Positions 24,925-33,998 of a stretch of DNA of 64,000 nucleotides are shown here, piece by piece. The position numbers and the translations under genes are program-made. Position 1 is the stretch's first letter, and the number at the start of each line of letters is the position of its first letter. Origin of the DNA: Prevotella communis (GTDB taxonomy: Bacteria; Bacteroidota; Bacteroidia; Bacteroidales; Bacteroidaceae); contig NZ_CP091794.1 in NCBI RefSeq assembly GCF_022024175.1, positions 62,001 through 126,000 of the forward strand. The letters run 5' to 3'. A model generated the notes under the pieces. The model was not told the DNA's origin and did not search any database. It worked only from the letters and a program-made list of their open reading frames with translations.

Positions 24925-26145
24925 CAGACGTTTGGAGAAATAATGTACGGGATACCAAACGCTGAGGAATCCTACAGCCAATACTGTGATAAAGATGATG
25001 ATGATATCCAGCGGGTGTACGCTCACTGGATAGGCATTGATGACAAATGCACCCTCACTGCTGCCCAGTGAGATGATGCCGAATGTCTGCTGAATCCAGC
25101 AGAGCAGCAGACCTATCAGAATACCGATGATGGCACCGATGGCCGAGATGATACGTCCCTCAAACAGGAATACCTGTGTAATCTGTCGGTCTGTAGCACC
25201 CAGGTTGCGCAGCGTCACCACGTCATCCTTCTTGTCGATAATCAGCATGGACAGCGAACCGATGATATTAAAGCATGCCACCATCAGGATAAAGGTCAGG
25301 AAGATATAGGCAATGAGCTTTTCTATCTTCATGATGCGAAAGGTGTCATCCTGCTGTTCGTAGCGATCCATCACCTGATACTTCTCGCCTGCAATATCCT
25401 TGATTTTCTCTTTCACCGCCTCAAAATCGCAACCCTGTTTCAGGCGCAGTTCCAATGAGGATATCATGCCCTGCTGGTCAAAGATGCGACGGGCAAAGCC
25501 GATGCTTGTCAGGATGTAGTTGCGGTCGTATTTCGCCTGCATCACCTCAAACACCACGCCAGGCGAATAGAGTTCATCCTGCACAAACCCATCGGCAGGG
25601 TCACTCATATCCAGTTGTCCCTCACGTCGTGGCGCATAGATCTGCAGGGGTTCGCTGTAGCTGATACCCATGCCCAACTGGTCGGCCAGTTGGATGCCCG
25701 GCACACCATAATGCAAATCGGCTGCATGCAGTTCAAAGGTGCCGTCGCCGTATAGAATACTCCTGATATGCGTGAGCTGTTCGAAATTGTCCTCTACGCC
25801 CTTCACGTGAACCATCGCCTGCCTGCCGTGATAGACCGCCATAGCCTGATCCTCCACGCACTCCGTGGCCACAGCCACCTCGTCAAGTGTCTTTATCTTT
25901 ATCAGCTTGGGGTCGTCGGCAGCAACCGTCTTTCCCTCTACGGGCACAATCTTGAGTTGTGGGTCGAAGGCCGTGAAGAATGAAGCCACCAGGTCGCTGA
26001 AGCCATTAAACACGCTCAGCGTCACCACCATCGCCATTGTGGCCACGGCAACACCAAGCACCGAGATGCCACTAATGATATTAATGGCATTCGTAGATTT
26101 CTTAGAGAATATGTAACGACGAGCTATATAGAAGGGAAAATTCAT
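24916..26145 (-). CDS. LolC/E-type ABC transporter permease (FtsX family)
   Basis: 409 aa. 'FYIARRYIFSKKSTNAINIISGISVLGVAVATMAM' is the N-terminal signature of LolC/E-type proteins; a large periplasmic domain (~50-270) precedes three C-terminal TM helices ('SMLIIDKKDDVVTLRNLGATDRQITQVFLFEG'). Likely moves lipoproteins out of the inner membrane with a separate ATPase. Last gene of the leftward run that starts at aroQ. Confidence 0.88.
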   Translation of the reverse strand: MNFPFYIARRYIFSKKSTNAINIISGISVLGVAVATMAMVVTLSVFNGFSDLVASFFTAFDPQLKIVPVEGKTVAADDPKLIKIKTLDEVAVATECVEDQAMAVYHGRQAMVHVKGVEDNFEQLTHIRSILYGDGTFELHAADLHYGVPGIQLADQLGMGISYSEPLQIYAPRREGQLDMSDPADGFVQDELYSPGVVFEVMQAKYDRNYILTSIGFARRIFDQQGMISSLELRLKQGCDFEAVKEKIKDIAGEKYQVMDRYEQQDDTFRIMKIEKLIAYIFLTFILMVACFNIIGSLSMLIIDKKDDVVTLRNLGATDRQITQVFLFEGRIISAIGAIIGILIGLLLCWIQQTFGIISLGSSEGAFVINAYPVSVHPLDIIIIFITVLAVGFLSVWYPVHYFSKRLLS

Positions 26146-26162
26146 GTGGCGGTAGCAAATTT

Positions 26163-26183
26163 TTCACTCTTCACTCTTCACTT
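26163..26183 (-). repeat. Heptamer array TTCACTC x3 after rbfA
   Basis: Three 7-bp units (TTCACTC, TTCACTC, TTCACTT) fill the space between the permease start and the rbfA stop codon at 26184. Confidence 0.75.
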
Positions 26184-26519
26184 TTACTTTTTGAGCAATT
26201 CATCAATACGTTCGATATAGTCCAGCGAGTCGTCGATAAAGAAGCGCAACTCTGGTACGATACGCAACTGATGGCGTACGCGCTGGCCCAATGCATAACG
26301 TATCTGCTGACTGCTCTTCTCAATATTCTGTAGCAATTCCTCACCCTTTTCAGAAGGGAATATGCTCAGATAGGCTGTGCAGATGCTCAGGTCTGGCGAA
26401 ATCTTCACTCTCGTTACGCTGACCATTACGCCATGCATGGCGCGAGTCTGCTCCTGGAATATCACGCTCAGCTCTTTCTGCAGCAGGCGTGCAATCTTGT
26501 TTTGTCTTGTTTCTTGCAT
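26184..26519 (-). CDS. rbfA: Ribosome-binding factor A
   Basis: 111 aa, usual length. 'RQNKIARLLQKELSVIF', 'VMVSVTRVKISPDLSICTAYLSIFP' and 'RYALGQRVRHQLRIVPELRFFIDDSLDYIERIDELL' follow the RbfA KH-like fold. Aids late maturation of the 30S subunit. Confidence 0.96.
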   Translation of the reverse strand: MQETRQNKIARLLQKELSVIFQEQTRAMHGVMVSVTRVKISPDLSICTAYLSIFPSEKGEELLQNIEKSSQQIRYALGQRVRHQLRIVPELRFFIDDSLDYIERIDELLKK

Positions 26520-26527
26520 TTTATAAC

Positions 26528-26576
26528 ATTAAAGATTAAACATTAAAGATTAAAGATTAAGCATGAAACATTAAAT
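26528..26576 (-). repeat. Heptamer array ATTAAAG x7 between rbfA and the O-methyltransferase
   Basis: Seven 7-bp units (ATTAAAG, ATTAAAC, ATTAAAG, ATTAAAG, ATTAAGC, ATGAAAC, ATTAAAT) occupy almost the whole 68-bp intergenic gap just upstream of rbfA. No promoter box is obvious inside it. Confidence 0.85.
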
Positions 26577-26587
26577 CTTTTACTCTT

Positions 26588-27223
26588 TTATTTCTTTCTA
26601 ATAAGTGTCAGTCCGTCGCGCAGGGGCAGGATAACCTGTTCCACTCTTGTGTCCTGCGCTATGTGGTCATTAAAGCGGCGTATGCCCTGTGTCTGGTGGT
26701 CGCGGTCGTAGGCTGGGTCAGTTACGTGTCCGTCCCACAGTGTGTTGTCTGCCAGAATAAATCCGCCTGGCTTCAAGATGTTGAGCACCATCTCGTAAGT
26801 CTCTACATAAGTGCGCTTGTCACCGTCGATGAAGGCCATGTCGAATTCCAATCCCAGTTTGGGCGCCTCTTTAATGGCATCGCCGATGATGAACTCCACC
26901 TTGTCTGCCATTGGTGACCCCTCTATCCACGGTCTTGTAAAGTCTTCCTGTTCGTCGTTGATCTCGAAGGTATAGACCTTGCCGCCTTCCTCCAGTCCCT
27001 CGGCCATGCAGAGTGCGCTGTAGCCACTGAATGTGCCCACCTCCAGGATGCGCTTGGGACGTATCATCTGTACCAGCATCTTCAGCAGTCGTCCCTGCAG
27101 GTGTCCGCTGGCCATTCGTCCGTGCAACATATAGATGTTGGTGGCGCGCCACAGACGATACAGATAGTCGGGCTCCGGCTCTATGTGGGCCAAGATATAT
27201 GTATCGAGCAATGAATTATTCAC
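26588..27223 (-). CDS. SAM-dependent O-methyltransferase (class I, family 3)
   Basis: 211 aa. 'ILEVGTFSGYSALCMAEGL' binds SAM, 'EINDEQEDFTRPWIEGS' and 'DMAFIDGDKRTYVETYEMVL' complete the catechol-type O-methyltransferase core. Substrate unknown. The best start is a GTG at 27223, which itself lies in the TTCACTN heptamer array. Sits 10 bp after aroQ in the same leftward run. Confidence 0.9.
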   Translation of the reverse strand: MNNSLLDTYILAHIEPEPDYLYRLWRATNIYMLHGRMASGHLQGRLLKMLVQMIRPKRILEVGTFSGYSALCMAEGLEEGGKVYTFEINDEQEDFTRPWIEGSPMADKVEFIIGDAIKEAPKLGLEFDMAFIDGDKRTYVETYEMVLNILKPGGFILADNTLWDGHVTDPAYDRDHQTQGIRRFNDHIAQDTRVEQVILPLRDGLTLIRKK

Positions 27224-27239
27224 TTTTCACTCTTCACTT
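27219..27239 (-). repeat. Heptamer array TTCACTT x3 across a start codon and a stop codon
   Basis: Three 7-bp units (TTCACTT, TTCACTC, TTCACTT). Read on the minus strand each unit carries GTGA; one of these GTGs is the O-methyltransferase start and the array also overlaps the aroQ 3' end at 27234. Confidence 0.75.
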
Positions 27240-27653
27240 TTCCTTTATCGCCTCTATAGCCAGGCGATAGCTATCCAGTCCAAATCCACAAATCACACCC
27301 TTGCAGGCAGCAGAAATCATGGACTTGTGGCGGAACTCCTCGCGCTGGTGTACGTTAGAGATATGCACCTCTATCACAGGACATCTCAGCGAGCGGATGC
27401 AGTCGTGCAGCGCTATGCTGGTATGCGTATAAGCCCCTGCATTCAGCACGATGCCGTCGCAGCTGAAGCCCACCTCCTGCATCTTGTTGATCAGTTCGCC
27501 CTCCACATTGCTCTGATAGTAATCTATCTCAATATCGGGGTATCTCTCCTGCAGTTTAGGTAGGAAAACTTCGAACGACTCACTGCCATAGATGCCTGGC
27601 TCGCGCACCCCCAGCAGGTTCAGGTTGGGCCCATTGATAATCTGTATTTTCAT
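27234..27653 (-). CDS. aroQ: 3-dehydroquinate dehydratase, type II
   Basis: 139 aa from the ATG at 27653 (MKIQIINGPNLNLLG). 'GPNLNLLGVREPGIYG' with the catalytic Tyr, 'IVLNAGAYTHTSIALHD' and 'VIEVHISNVHQREEFR' with the catalytic His. Third step of the shikimate pathway. The well-formed promoter upstream shows that it leads the leftward run aroQ / methyltransferase / rbfA / permease. Confidence 0.96.
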   Translation of the reverse strand: MKIQIINGPNLNLLGVREPGIYGSESFEVFLPKLQERYPDIEIDYYQSNVEGELINKMQEVGFSCDGIVLNAGAYTHTSIALHDCIRSLRCPVIEVHISNVHQREEFRHKSMISAACKGVICGFGLDSYRLAIEAIKEK

Positions 27654-27674
27654 CTTCTCTTGGTTTATTCGCTG

Positions 27675-27706
27675 CAAAGATACGAATTTATTTATAAAAC
27701 CACAAA
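27675..27706 (-). promoter_or_regulatory. Promoter of the aroQ run
   Basis: Minus strand TATCTTTG (27675-27682) with TTTG (27703-27706) 20 nt upstream; leader ~18 nt. Confidence 0.7.
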
Positions 27707-27858
27707 TTATTTCTTTGCTATTGATATATCTGTTTTTCTTCTACGCTTCAATGTGTTGTAATATGTTGTTTACTGCGATAGGGCTTTTTTATTTGAAATA
27801 ATTAGGTGGTATAAAAAATAATTGGTATATTTGCATCGTCTTTTAACATAAAATAAAA

Positions 27859-29502
27859 ATGGAAAATACTAACCGATTATTGATTTGTGCTCGAGCCATT
27901 TCCCGTTCGACACTCCGTTTAGGTCACTTTTGCGCTCACTCAGTAGCAGTTTTTATCGTTATCATGTCCTGTGTCTTTACAGGAAGTATAATGACCTCGT
28001 GCTCTGACGATGATGATTCTGTATCCCAAGACTACCAAAAGAAATTGATTGGTGAGTGGATGGCTATGGTTAATCCTGATTTAGAACTTGGTGACGAGAA
28101 TGATGTTGTGTACGTGCTGCTCTCCTTCAATGAAGATGGCGTGCTTTTTCAAAAAAATTACGATGGTAATACCACAGAACCTCTCAACTGTTGGGAGCGT
28201 TCGTGCCGTCATGGCATTTATACCGTGAACGAAGCAGCTCATACCATCCAGTGTGAGTTGTTTGAGGGTGAAGCAAAATTCAGTTTCGTAGGTGACCAGA
28301 TGATATTTACCGATTCTTCCAATGATGTAGAGATGTCGTTAACCTTCCATCGTCCTTCTAAGGCAGAAAAGGCTCTTCTTTCCATGTATGATCTCTCTTT
28401 GGAGGGCAACGACTACTGTGGCAAGTGGTTTATGGTTCAGGAAGAGAATGGCAAATCCACTTATACCATGCTTGATTTTACAGAGGACAGCGGTCTGAAG
28501 ACCACGCGTTATACTGTGACTGGTGACGAGTGTATTCGCACCGATTGTAGCCAGTTTTATGGTGAGAACAGCTCAGATGAAGATGGACCGATGCTGGAGA
28601 TTTACAACTCCAATGACTATTTTCAGAGAGAACTGTACTGGTGGAAGGTGAGTGGCAATACGCTGACATTGGAAAAGTGTGATGATAGTGATGAAGAAAC
28701 AGTCTCAACTTATCATGCTCTTACGAAGGCAGATGCTGCATTGTTGGCAGAACTTGAAAAGAAATGTCCTCTTATTGATAACCTTACAGAGAAGATTAAG
28801 GGAAAATGGATGATGGCCGAAGTCAATGGTAAGCCTGTGGTGACAAATTCCAAGCAGGTACTGACTTACGAGACGGCAACGAAATTCTATTATAGTCTTT
28901 CCATTAGTGCTATCAGTGACCTGAATGTATGGGTAAACCACTGTGAAGGTCGTTACAATGCCAATGGTACCACTTTGGTACAGTTGGTGAAACTGCCAAA
29001 TGAAGACATCAAGTTTTCTCAGCAGTTTAATATCCTTTCCGTTACTGACGATGAGATGCAGGTTTACGCCATGAGTGAGACATTTATCGACGACCAGTCA
29101 TACAGGCTGACGAAAGACTTGAGAGAGCGGAAAGTACGCGTGAAGCATGACTACAGCAATGATATTATAGGTACATGGGAAGGCCGTCTCACCAGCGATC
29201 AGGATACCTATAGTGATAACGAGTTGCATCGCTGGGAATACAAGGCCGACGGCACCTTTGTCTATTACCGACAGAATAGCCATGGTGAGTGGGTAGCCGA
29301 TGTGAACACGATGGCTGAATATTTCGTTGATGGTGTGTTGCTTTGCTCGCGTTGGAAGAATGTGGGCGACGATACCGAGAAACGTGAGAGTTGGGAGATT
29401 GCATCTATAGAGAACGGCGTGATGAAATGGACTGCTCTACGTCAGAAAGAGGATGGCTCCACTTTTACTGCCCAGTTCAGTATGACTCGCGTGAATCCGT
29501 AA
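27859..29502 (+). CDS. Lipoprotein with repeated lipocalin-like domains
   Basis: 547 aa. After a long N-terminus a lipobox ends at Cys48 (GSIMTSC) followed by acidic residues (SDDDD). Four similar segments of ~110-140 aa follow, each opening like 'LIGEWMAMVN', 'YCGKWFMVQE', 'IKGKWMMAEV' and 'IIGTWEGRLT' and closing with a '(L/M)T..(R/K)' strand; this is the G-x-W pattern of lipocalin-like Bacteroidetes lipoproteins. No catalytic residues seen. The N-terminus before the lipobox is unusually long, so translation may start at the Met36 codon. -7 box TATATTTG at 27826-27833. Confidence 0.65.
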   Translation: MENTNRLLICARAISRSTLRLGHFCAHSVAVFIVIMSCVFTGSIMTSCSDDDDSVSQDYQKKLIGEWMAMVNPDLELGDENDVVYVLLSFNEDGVLFQKNYDGNTTEPLNCWERSCRHGIYTVNEAAHTIQCELFEGEAKFSFVGDQMIFTDSSNDVEMSLTFHRPSKAEKALLSMYDLSLEGNDYCGKWFMVQEENGKSTYTMLDFTEDSGLKTTRYTVTGDECIRTDCSQFYGENSSDEDGPMLEIYNSNDYFQRELYWWKVSGNTLTLEKCDDSDEETVSTYHALTKADAALLAELEKKCPLIDNLTEKIKGKWMMAEVNGKPVVTNSKQVLTYETATKFYYSLSISAISDLNVWVNHCEGRYNANGTTLVQLVKLPNEDIKFSQQFNILSVTDDEMQVYAMSETFIDDQSYRLTKDLRERKVRVKHDYSNDIIGTWEGRLTSDQDTYSDNELHRWEYKADGTFVYYRQNSHGEWVADVNTMAEYFVDGVLLCSRWKNVGDDTEKRESWEIASIENGVMKWTALRQKEDGSTFTAQFSMTRVNP

Positions 29503-29564
29503 GAGTGTAAGCCTTTTTTTCAAGGCAAGTAACGCTTGCGAAAGCTGAGATACTTAAAAACAAT

Positions 29565-29606
29565 GAGCAGAGTTTCCTTTTTCTGGGAAGCTCTGCTTTA
29601 TTTTTA
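29565..29606 (+). terminator. Terminator upstream of the TonB receptor operon
   Basis: AGCAGAGTTTCC pairs with GGGAAGCTCTGCT across a 7-nt T-rich loop, followed by TTATTTTTAAT. Ends the preceding lipoprotein transcript. Confidence 0.8.
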
Positions 29607-29620
29607 ATAATTTTTGTGTA

Positions 29621-29651
29621 TTGTGGGTATAATGAAAAACCCGTACCTTTG
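29621..29651 (+). promoter_or_regulatory. Promoter of the TonB receptor operon
   Basis: TACCTTTG at 29644-29651, TTG at 29621-29623 twenty nt upstream; leader ~32 nt. No obvious Fur-type palindrome was seen. Confidence 0.6.
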
Positions 29652-29687
29652 CACCCGCAAAACTGAACAACGACAATAGGTATTAGG

Positions 29688-31877
29688 ATGACACAAAAAC
29701 TATTCTTCGCATGTTTGCTGCTTGCAACATGCCAGAACATATTTGCCGACAATGATGATAACGGCAGTAAAAAGACCAACAGCAAACTAGACACATCAAC
29801 TCCCATTCAACTCAAGGAGGTTACGGTAGTATCAAGTAGCGTGAAGCGTATCAACGAGTCGGCTTTCAATGCCGTCGGGGTAGATACCAAATCACTTCAG
29901 AACACCACGCAGAACCTGAGTGACGCCTTACGTCAGGTGCCAGGTGTCAAACTGCGCGAGACGGGTGGCGTGGGTTCCGACATGCAGTTGATGCTGGATG
30001 GTTTTTCTGGCAAGCATGTCAAAGTGTTTATCGACGGTGTGCCTCAGGAAGGCGTCGGCCAGTCGTTTGGTCTCAACAATATCCCCGTTACTTATGCCGA
30101 CCATATAGAGGTCTATCGTGGTGTGGTACCAGTGGAGTTTGGTACAGATGCCATTGGCGGTGTAATCAATGTGGTTACGAAGAAAACTGCCCGCCGTTGG
30201 TATCTTGATGCTTCCTATAGCTATGGCTCTTTCAATACCCATAAGTCTAACGTTGATTTCGGACAATATTTCAAAAACGGACTGACTTATGAGATCAATT
30301 TCTTCCAGAACTATTCTGATAACAACTATCAGATTGACGCTACCGGTGTGAAGCATTTCCTGGAGGGCGGCGGCAGTCAGCAGAATGCTAAGAAAACAGA
30401 GCGCGTAGAGCGTCTGCACGATGCCTATCACAACGAGGCTCTGGTGGTTAAGTTGGGCGTGCTGAACAAGTCGTGGGCCGACCGCCTGATGCTGTCGGCT
30501 ACACTATCACAGTCGTACAAGGAGATACAGACCGACACCCGTCAGACGGTGGCCTTCGGTGAGCGCCATCGCAAGGGATGGTCGGTGATGCCTGCCCTGG
30601 AGTATCGCAAGCGTGACTTGCTGAAGGGGCTGGATGTGGCGGCTACGTTGAACTATAACCGCAACATGACAAATAATATCGATACTGCTACCTACGAGTA
30701 TAACTGGTTGGGCGATCGCCGCTATAAGAACGGACGTAAGGGTGAGGTGTCTTATCAGGATACCAAGGCCTATAATGACAACTGGAACGCTACCTTTCGT
30801 GCCGTCTATCGTCCTGTAGCAGGTCATACCATCACGCTGAACCACCTGATTCAGTCGGTGGACCGAAAGACCAATACCGCCATCGTGGACCTCTCCAATA
30901 GTATTAATAAGGTGACGGTGAAGCGCATCACGGGACTGTCGTACCAGTTGGCACCCAACGACCGCTGGAACGCTACTGTTTTTGTGAAAAACTACGACCA
31001 GCGTAACTCGGGGCCGCTGGCGCTGAGTGGCAACGACAACACAAGTTATGTGAAGACCCACAACGACGTGAGCACACTGGGCTATGGTGCGGCTGCTGCC
31101 TACTATATATTACGTGGTTGGCAACTGAAACTGAGTTATGAGCGTGCCTGCCGTCTGCCAACAACCGATGAATTGTTTGGCGATAACGACCTGGAGCGCG
31201 GTAAGTTCGAGTTGAGGCCCGAGCGCAGTCACAACTATAATCTGAACATGAACTATAGCCACACCTTCGACCGCCAGCATGCTCTCTATCTAGAGGGTGG
31301 TCTTATCTATCGCCTGACCAAGGACTATATCAAGCGCACCACAGAGAATGTGAGCGGCACCTACTATGGTGCTTACTCGAACCATGGACGTGTGGAAACC
31401 AAGGGTTACAACGTGGGACTGCGCTATGACTATCAGCGCTGGTTGAGCGTTGGAGGCAACTGGACGCAGATGGATGTGCGCGATGATGAGAAGACACAGG
31501 AGACGGGCTCAAAACAGGCCAACCTGACCTATGGGGCACGCATGCCCAACCTGCCTTACCAGTTTGCTAATGCTGACATGACGCTGCGCTGGCACGACCT
31601 GGGTGGCAAGGGCAACCTGCTGAGTTGCACCTACGACCTTTTCTATACACACAGTTTCCCGTTGTTCTCGGAGGTCTATGGCAGCGCATCGAATAAGATG
31701 ACAGTGCCCACGCAGACGGCCCACAACCTGACGCTGACCTATGCCATGAAGCATGGTAAGTACAATTTCTCCTTGGAGTGCCACAACCTGACGGATGCCA
31801 AGCTCTATGACAACTTCAATCTGCAGAAGGCCGGACGTGCTTTCTATGGCAAGGTGCGTATCAACATTGGAGGGTAA
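29688..31877 (+). CDS. TonB-dependent outer-membrane receptor
   Basis: 729 aa. Signal peptide (TQKLFFACLLLATCQNIFA), TonB box region 'IQLKEVTVVSSS', plug domain (~40-160, 'LSDALRQVPGVKLRETGGVGSDMQLMLDGF', 'HIEVYRGVVPVEFGTDAIGGVINVVTKK'), 22-strand barrel ending 'RAFYGKVRINIGG'. It lacks the N-terminal carboxypeptidase-like domain of SusC-type glycan receptors, so siderophore, haem or vitamin import is more likely. First gene of an operon with a DUF4374 lipoprotein and an exported nitroreductase. Confidence 0.93.
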   Translation: MTQKLFFACLLLATCQNIFADNDDNGSKKTNSKLDTSTPIQLKEVTVVSSSVKRINESAFNAVGVDTKSLQNTTQNLSDALRQVPGVKLRETGGVGSDMQLMLDGFSGKHVKVFIDGVPQEGVGQSFGLNNIPVTYADHIEVYRGVVPVEFGTDAIGGVINVVTKKTARRWYLDASYSYGSFNTHKSNVDFGQYFKNGLTYEINFFQNYSDNNYQIDATGVKHFLEGGGSQQNAKKTERVERLHDAYHNEALVVKLGVLNKSWADRLMLSATLSQSYKEIQTDTRQTVAFGERHRKGWSVMPALEYRKRDLLKGLDVAATLNYNRNMTNNIDTATYEYNWLGDRRYKNGRKGEVSYQDTKAYNDNWNATFRAVYRPVAGHTITLNHLIQSVDRKTNTAIVDLSNSINKVTVKRITGLSYQLAPNDRWNATVFVKNYDQRNSGPLALSGNDNTSYVKTHNDVSTLGYGAAAAYYILRGWQLKLSYERACRLPTTDELFGDNDLERGKFELRPERSHNYNLNMNYSHTFDRQHALYLEGGLIYRLTKDYIKRTTENVSGTYYGAYSNHGRVETKGYNVGLRYDYQRWLSVGGNWTQMDVRDDEKTQETGSKQANLTYGARMPNLPYQFANADMTLRWHDLGGKGNLLSCTYDLFYTHSFPLFSEVYGSASNKMTVPTQTAHNLTLTYAMKHGKYNFSLECHNLTDAKLYDNFNLQKAGRAFYGKVRINIGG

Positions 31878-31954
31878 CAAGCTTTTTCTTCCGACCACGA
31901 ATTTAATGAATTATTCGAATTGAAATTAATAATAAAATTAAGCGTTAAGTACAA

Positions 31955-33322
31955 ATGAACTACAACATGATTTTCTCAAAGTCTGTACTGGCTGCGGTGG
32001 CTATGGCTGCCACTCTGACAGCTTGTAGCAGTGACGACGACACAGTAAACAATGATGAGAATGGCAGCGTCAGCTCGGCCTTCATCTTCAGTGCAACCAA
32101 TAGCGAGGGCAATGCCAACTATATCGCTACTGTTGGTTCGCTCGACGAGGGTGAGAGTAGTGTGCTGAACAATGGTTTTGAGACCTTCACCGCCACGGAG
32201 TGGTTTACCTATAAGAACAAGTACCTGTTCCGCTTGCAGTACAACCAGGGAAATGCTGGTGGCACATCAGCTTACTTCCTGAACTGCAAGGGTGAGATTG
32301 AGCAGACCGACTATACCTTTGACATCCAGCGATTCACCACCTATGGTGTCTATGGTGATTATGTCATGACGGCTGCCGCTGCTGCCAGCAGTAAGGTGGA
32401 TGCTAAGGGTAATGCTGCCTACGGCATCTCAGTGACCTATCTTGATGCAGAGAAGGGCACCACCCGCAACCGTGACATGATTATGTCAGAGAACTTCCTG
32501 GGCACAGGCGAGTATGTCACCCTGTCGGGTATGGTTGAGGCCAATGGCAAACTGTATTCTGCTGTGGTACCTCTGGGTCTGAGTGCTTATGGCAGTGAGG
32601 TGGAGAACGGAAAGTATATCAAGGCTGGCAATGAGGACCTGTTGGCTGTGGCTGAGAGCGGTGCACGCACGCTGAGCACTACCCAGTATCCTGACTCTAG
32701 TTTCGTGGTGATCTATGACAATGAGAAGATGGAGAATCCAACCATCATCCGTACCAACAAGATGAGCTATGCCAGCGGTCGTATGCGCTCACAGTTCTAC
32801 CAAACCATCTGGGCCGCAGAGAATGGCGATATCTATGTGTTCTCACCTAGTTATGCCCGTCTTCAGACGGATGCCCGCCTGAAGTCAACCCACACGTCGA
32901 AGGTGATGCGTATCAAGGCTGGTGCCACCGAGTTTGACGAGACCTATGGTGCTGTGGATCTCGAGTCAAAGGCTGGTATGCCCCTGTTCCGCTGCTGGAG
33001 CATGTCTGGCGACTATTTCCTCTGCCAGTTCTATGGAGCCGGTATCAACACCATGGGTACTGGTGCCAATGTGTTGGGCATCTATCAGGGCTCTACCAAG
33101 GAGTTTAAGACGATTCAGGGTCTGCCTTCTACCGACGTAATCACTTCTTACAGTAAGCGTCCTTACACAGAGAACGGTCTGACTTATATCGCTGTGCAGA
33201 CCAATGACGGTCAGAAGCCTGCTGTCTATAGCATCGACCCCAAGACGGGTATTGCTAAGCGCGGTATTGAGATTGAGTGTGGAACCATCAGCTATGCTGG
33301 TAAACTATTTGCAGTGAAATGA
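31955..33322 (+). CDS. DUF4374 family lipoprotein (XusB-like)
   Basis: 455 aa; lipobox at Cys24 (AATLTAC) followed by acidic residues typical of Bacteroidetes surface lipoproteins. The body follows the DUF4374 pattern of a seven-bladed propeller-like repeat ('TTYGVYGDYVMTAAAAAS', 'YASGRMRSQFYQTIWAAENGDIYVFSPSYAR', 'PLFRCWSMSGDYFLCQFYG'). Family members occur next to TonB receptors, and XusB of Bacteroides, a surface lipoprotein that captures ferric enterobactin, is to my knowledge of this type. Substrate here not proven. It overlaps the nitroreductase gene by 4 bp. Confidence 0.82.
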   Translation: MNYNMIFSKSVLAAVAMAATLTACSSDDDTVNNDENGSVSSAFIFSATNSEGNANYIATVGSLDEGESSVLNNGFETFTATEWFTYKNKYLFRLQYNQGNAGGTSAYFLNCKGEIEQTDYTFDIQRFTTYGVYGDYVMTAAAAASSKVDAKGNAAYGISVTYLDAEKGTTRNRDMIMSENFLGTGEYVTLSGMVEANGKLYSAVVPLGLSAYGSEVENGKYIKAGNEDLLAVAESGARTLSTTQYPDSSFVVIYDNEKMENPTIIRTNKMSYASGRMRSQFYQTIWAAENGDIYVFSPSYARLQTDARLKSTHTSKVMRIKAGATEFDETYGAVDLESKAGMPLFRCWSMSGDYFLCQFYGAGINTMGTGANVLGIYQGSTKEFKTIQGLPSTDVITSYSKRPYTENGLTYIAVQTNDGQKPAVYSIDPKTGIAKRGIEIECGTISYAGKLFAVK

Positions 33323-33927
33323 ATATGAATAAGATTATAATGACGCTGGCTTTTATGCTGACAAGCATCGCCAGCCATGCTCAACTGAGCACAGAGGCAC
33401 AGGCCGTTATCAATAATATTATGACACGTGCCAGCGTGCGTGGGTTTATTGAGAAACCTGTGGAGCAGGAGAAGATTGATCTGATGTTGCGTGCTGCTAT
33501 GGCTGCACCCACCGATAAAAACAAACAGCCCTGGCATTTTGTAGTGCTTAATACACCAGAGACCATAAGCTCGTATTATGGTGATAATCCACGTGCCGAA
33601 CGTATGAAGAAGACGCCTCTGGTTATCGTGGTCTGTGCTGACACCACCCGCATGCAGCAAGGTGAGGTGCGTGATATCTGGGTACAGGATCTCTCGGCCT
33701 CTACCGAGAACCTGCTGCTGGCTGCCCATGCACTCGACCTGGGTGCTGTGTGGACTACCATTTATCCGCTTGAGAAGCGCGTACAGGATGTGCAGCAGAG
33801 ACTGAATCTGCCTGGTCGCCTAATTCCCATGTGTGCCATACGCATAGGCTATCCCAACCCAGAACGTCCTGCCCAGCCCAAGGATAAGTGGGACGAGCAG
33901 AAAGTAACCTATGGATTATGGAAATAA
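33319..33927 (+). CDS. Nitroreductase-family flavoprotein with signal peptide
   Basis: 202 aa. Signal peptide (MNKIIMTLAFMLTSIASHAQ) followed by a complete short nitroreductase fold: FMN contacts 'TRASVRGFIEKPV' and 'APTDKNKQPWHFVVL', dimer helix 'WVQDLSASTENLLLAAHALDLGAVWTTIYP', and 'PMCAIRIGYP'. Nitroreductases reduce flavins, quinones or nitro-compounds with NAD(P)H and are normally cytoplasmic; export is unusual. Translationally coupled (ATGA) to the DUF4374 gene, which suggests a role in handling the imported ligand, for example reducing ferric iron. Confidence 0.88.
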   Translation: MNMNKIIMTLAFMLTSIASHAQLSTEAQAVINNIMTRASVRGFIEKPVEQEKIDLMLRAAMAAPTDKNKQPWHFVVLNTPETISSYYGDNPRAERMKKTPLVIVVCADTTRMQQGEVRDIWVQDLSASTENLLLAAHALDLGAVWTTIYPLEKRVQDVQQRLNLPGRLIPMCAIRIGYPNPERPAQPKDKWDEQKVTYGLWK

Positions 33928-33951
33928 TACTTAGGATGGCATCTCGCTGAT

Positions 33952-33992
33952 AGCGACACGTCGTTTCGCTGATTGTGAAACGACGTGTCGCT
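33952..33992 (+). terminator. Strong hairpin after the TonB/DUF4374/nitroreductase operon
   Basis: AGCGACACGTCGTTTC (33952-33967) and its exact complement GAAACGACGTGTCGCT (33977-33992) with a 9-nt loop. No U-tract on either side (CTTCTATTAC follows), so it may be a Rho-independent terminator of weak type, an RNA-stability hairpin or a REP-like element. Confidence 0.6.
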
Positions 33993-33998
33993 CTTCTA

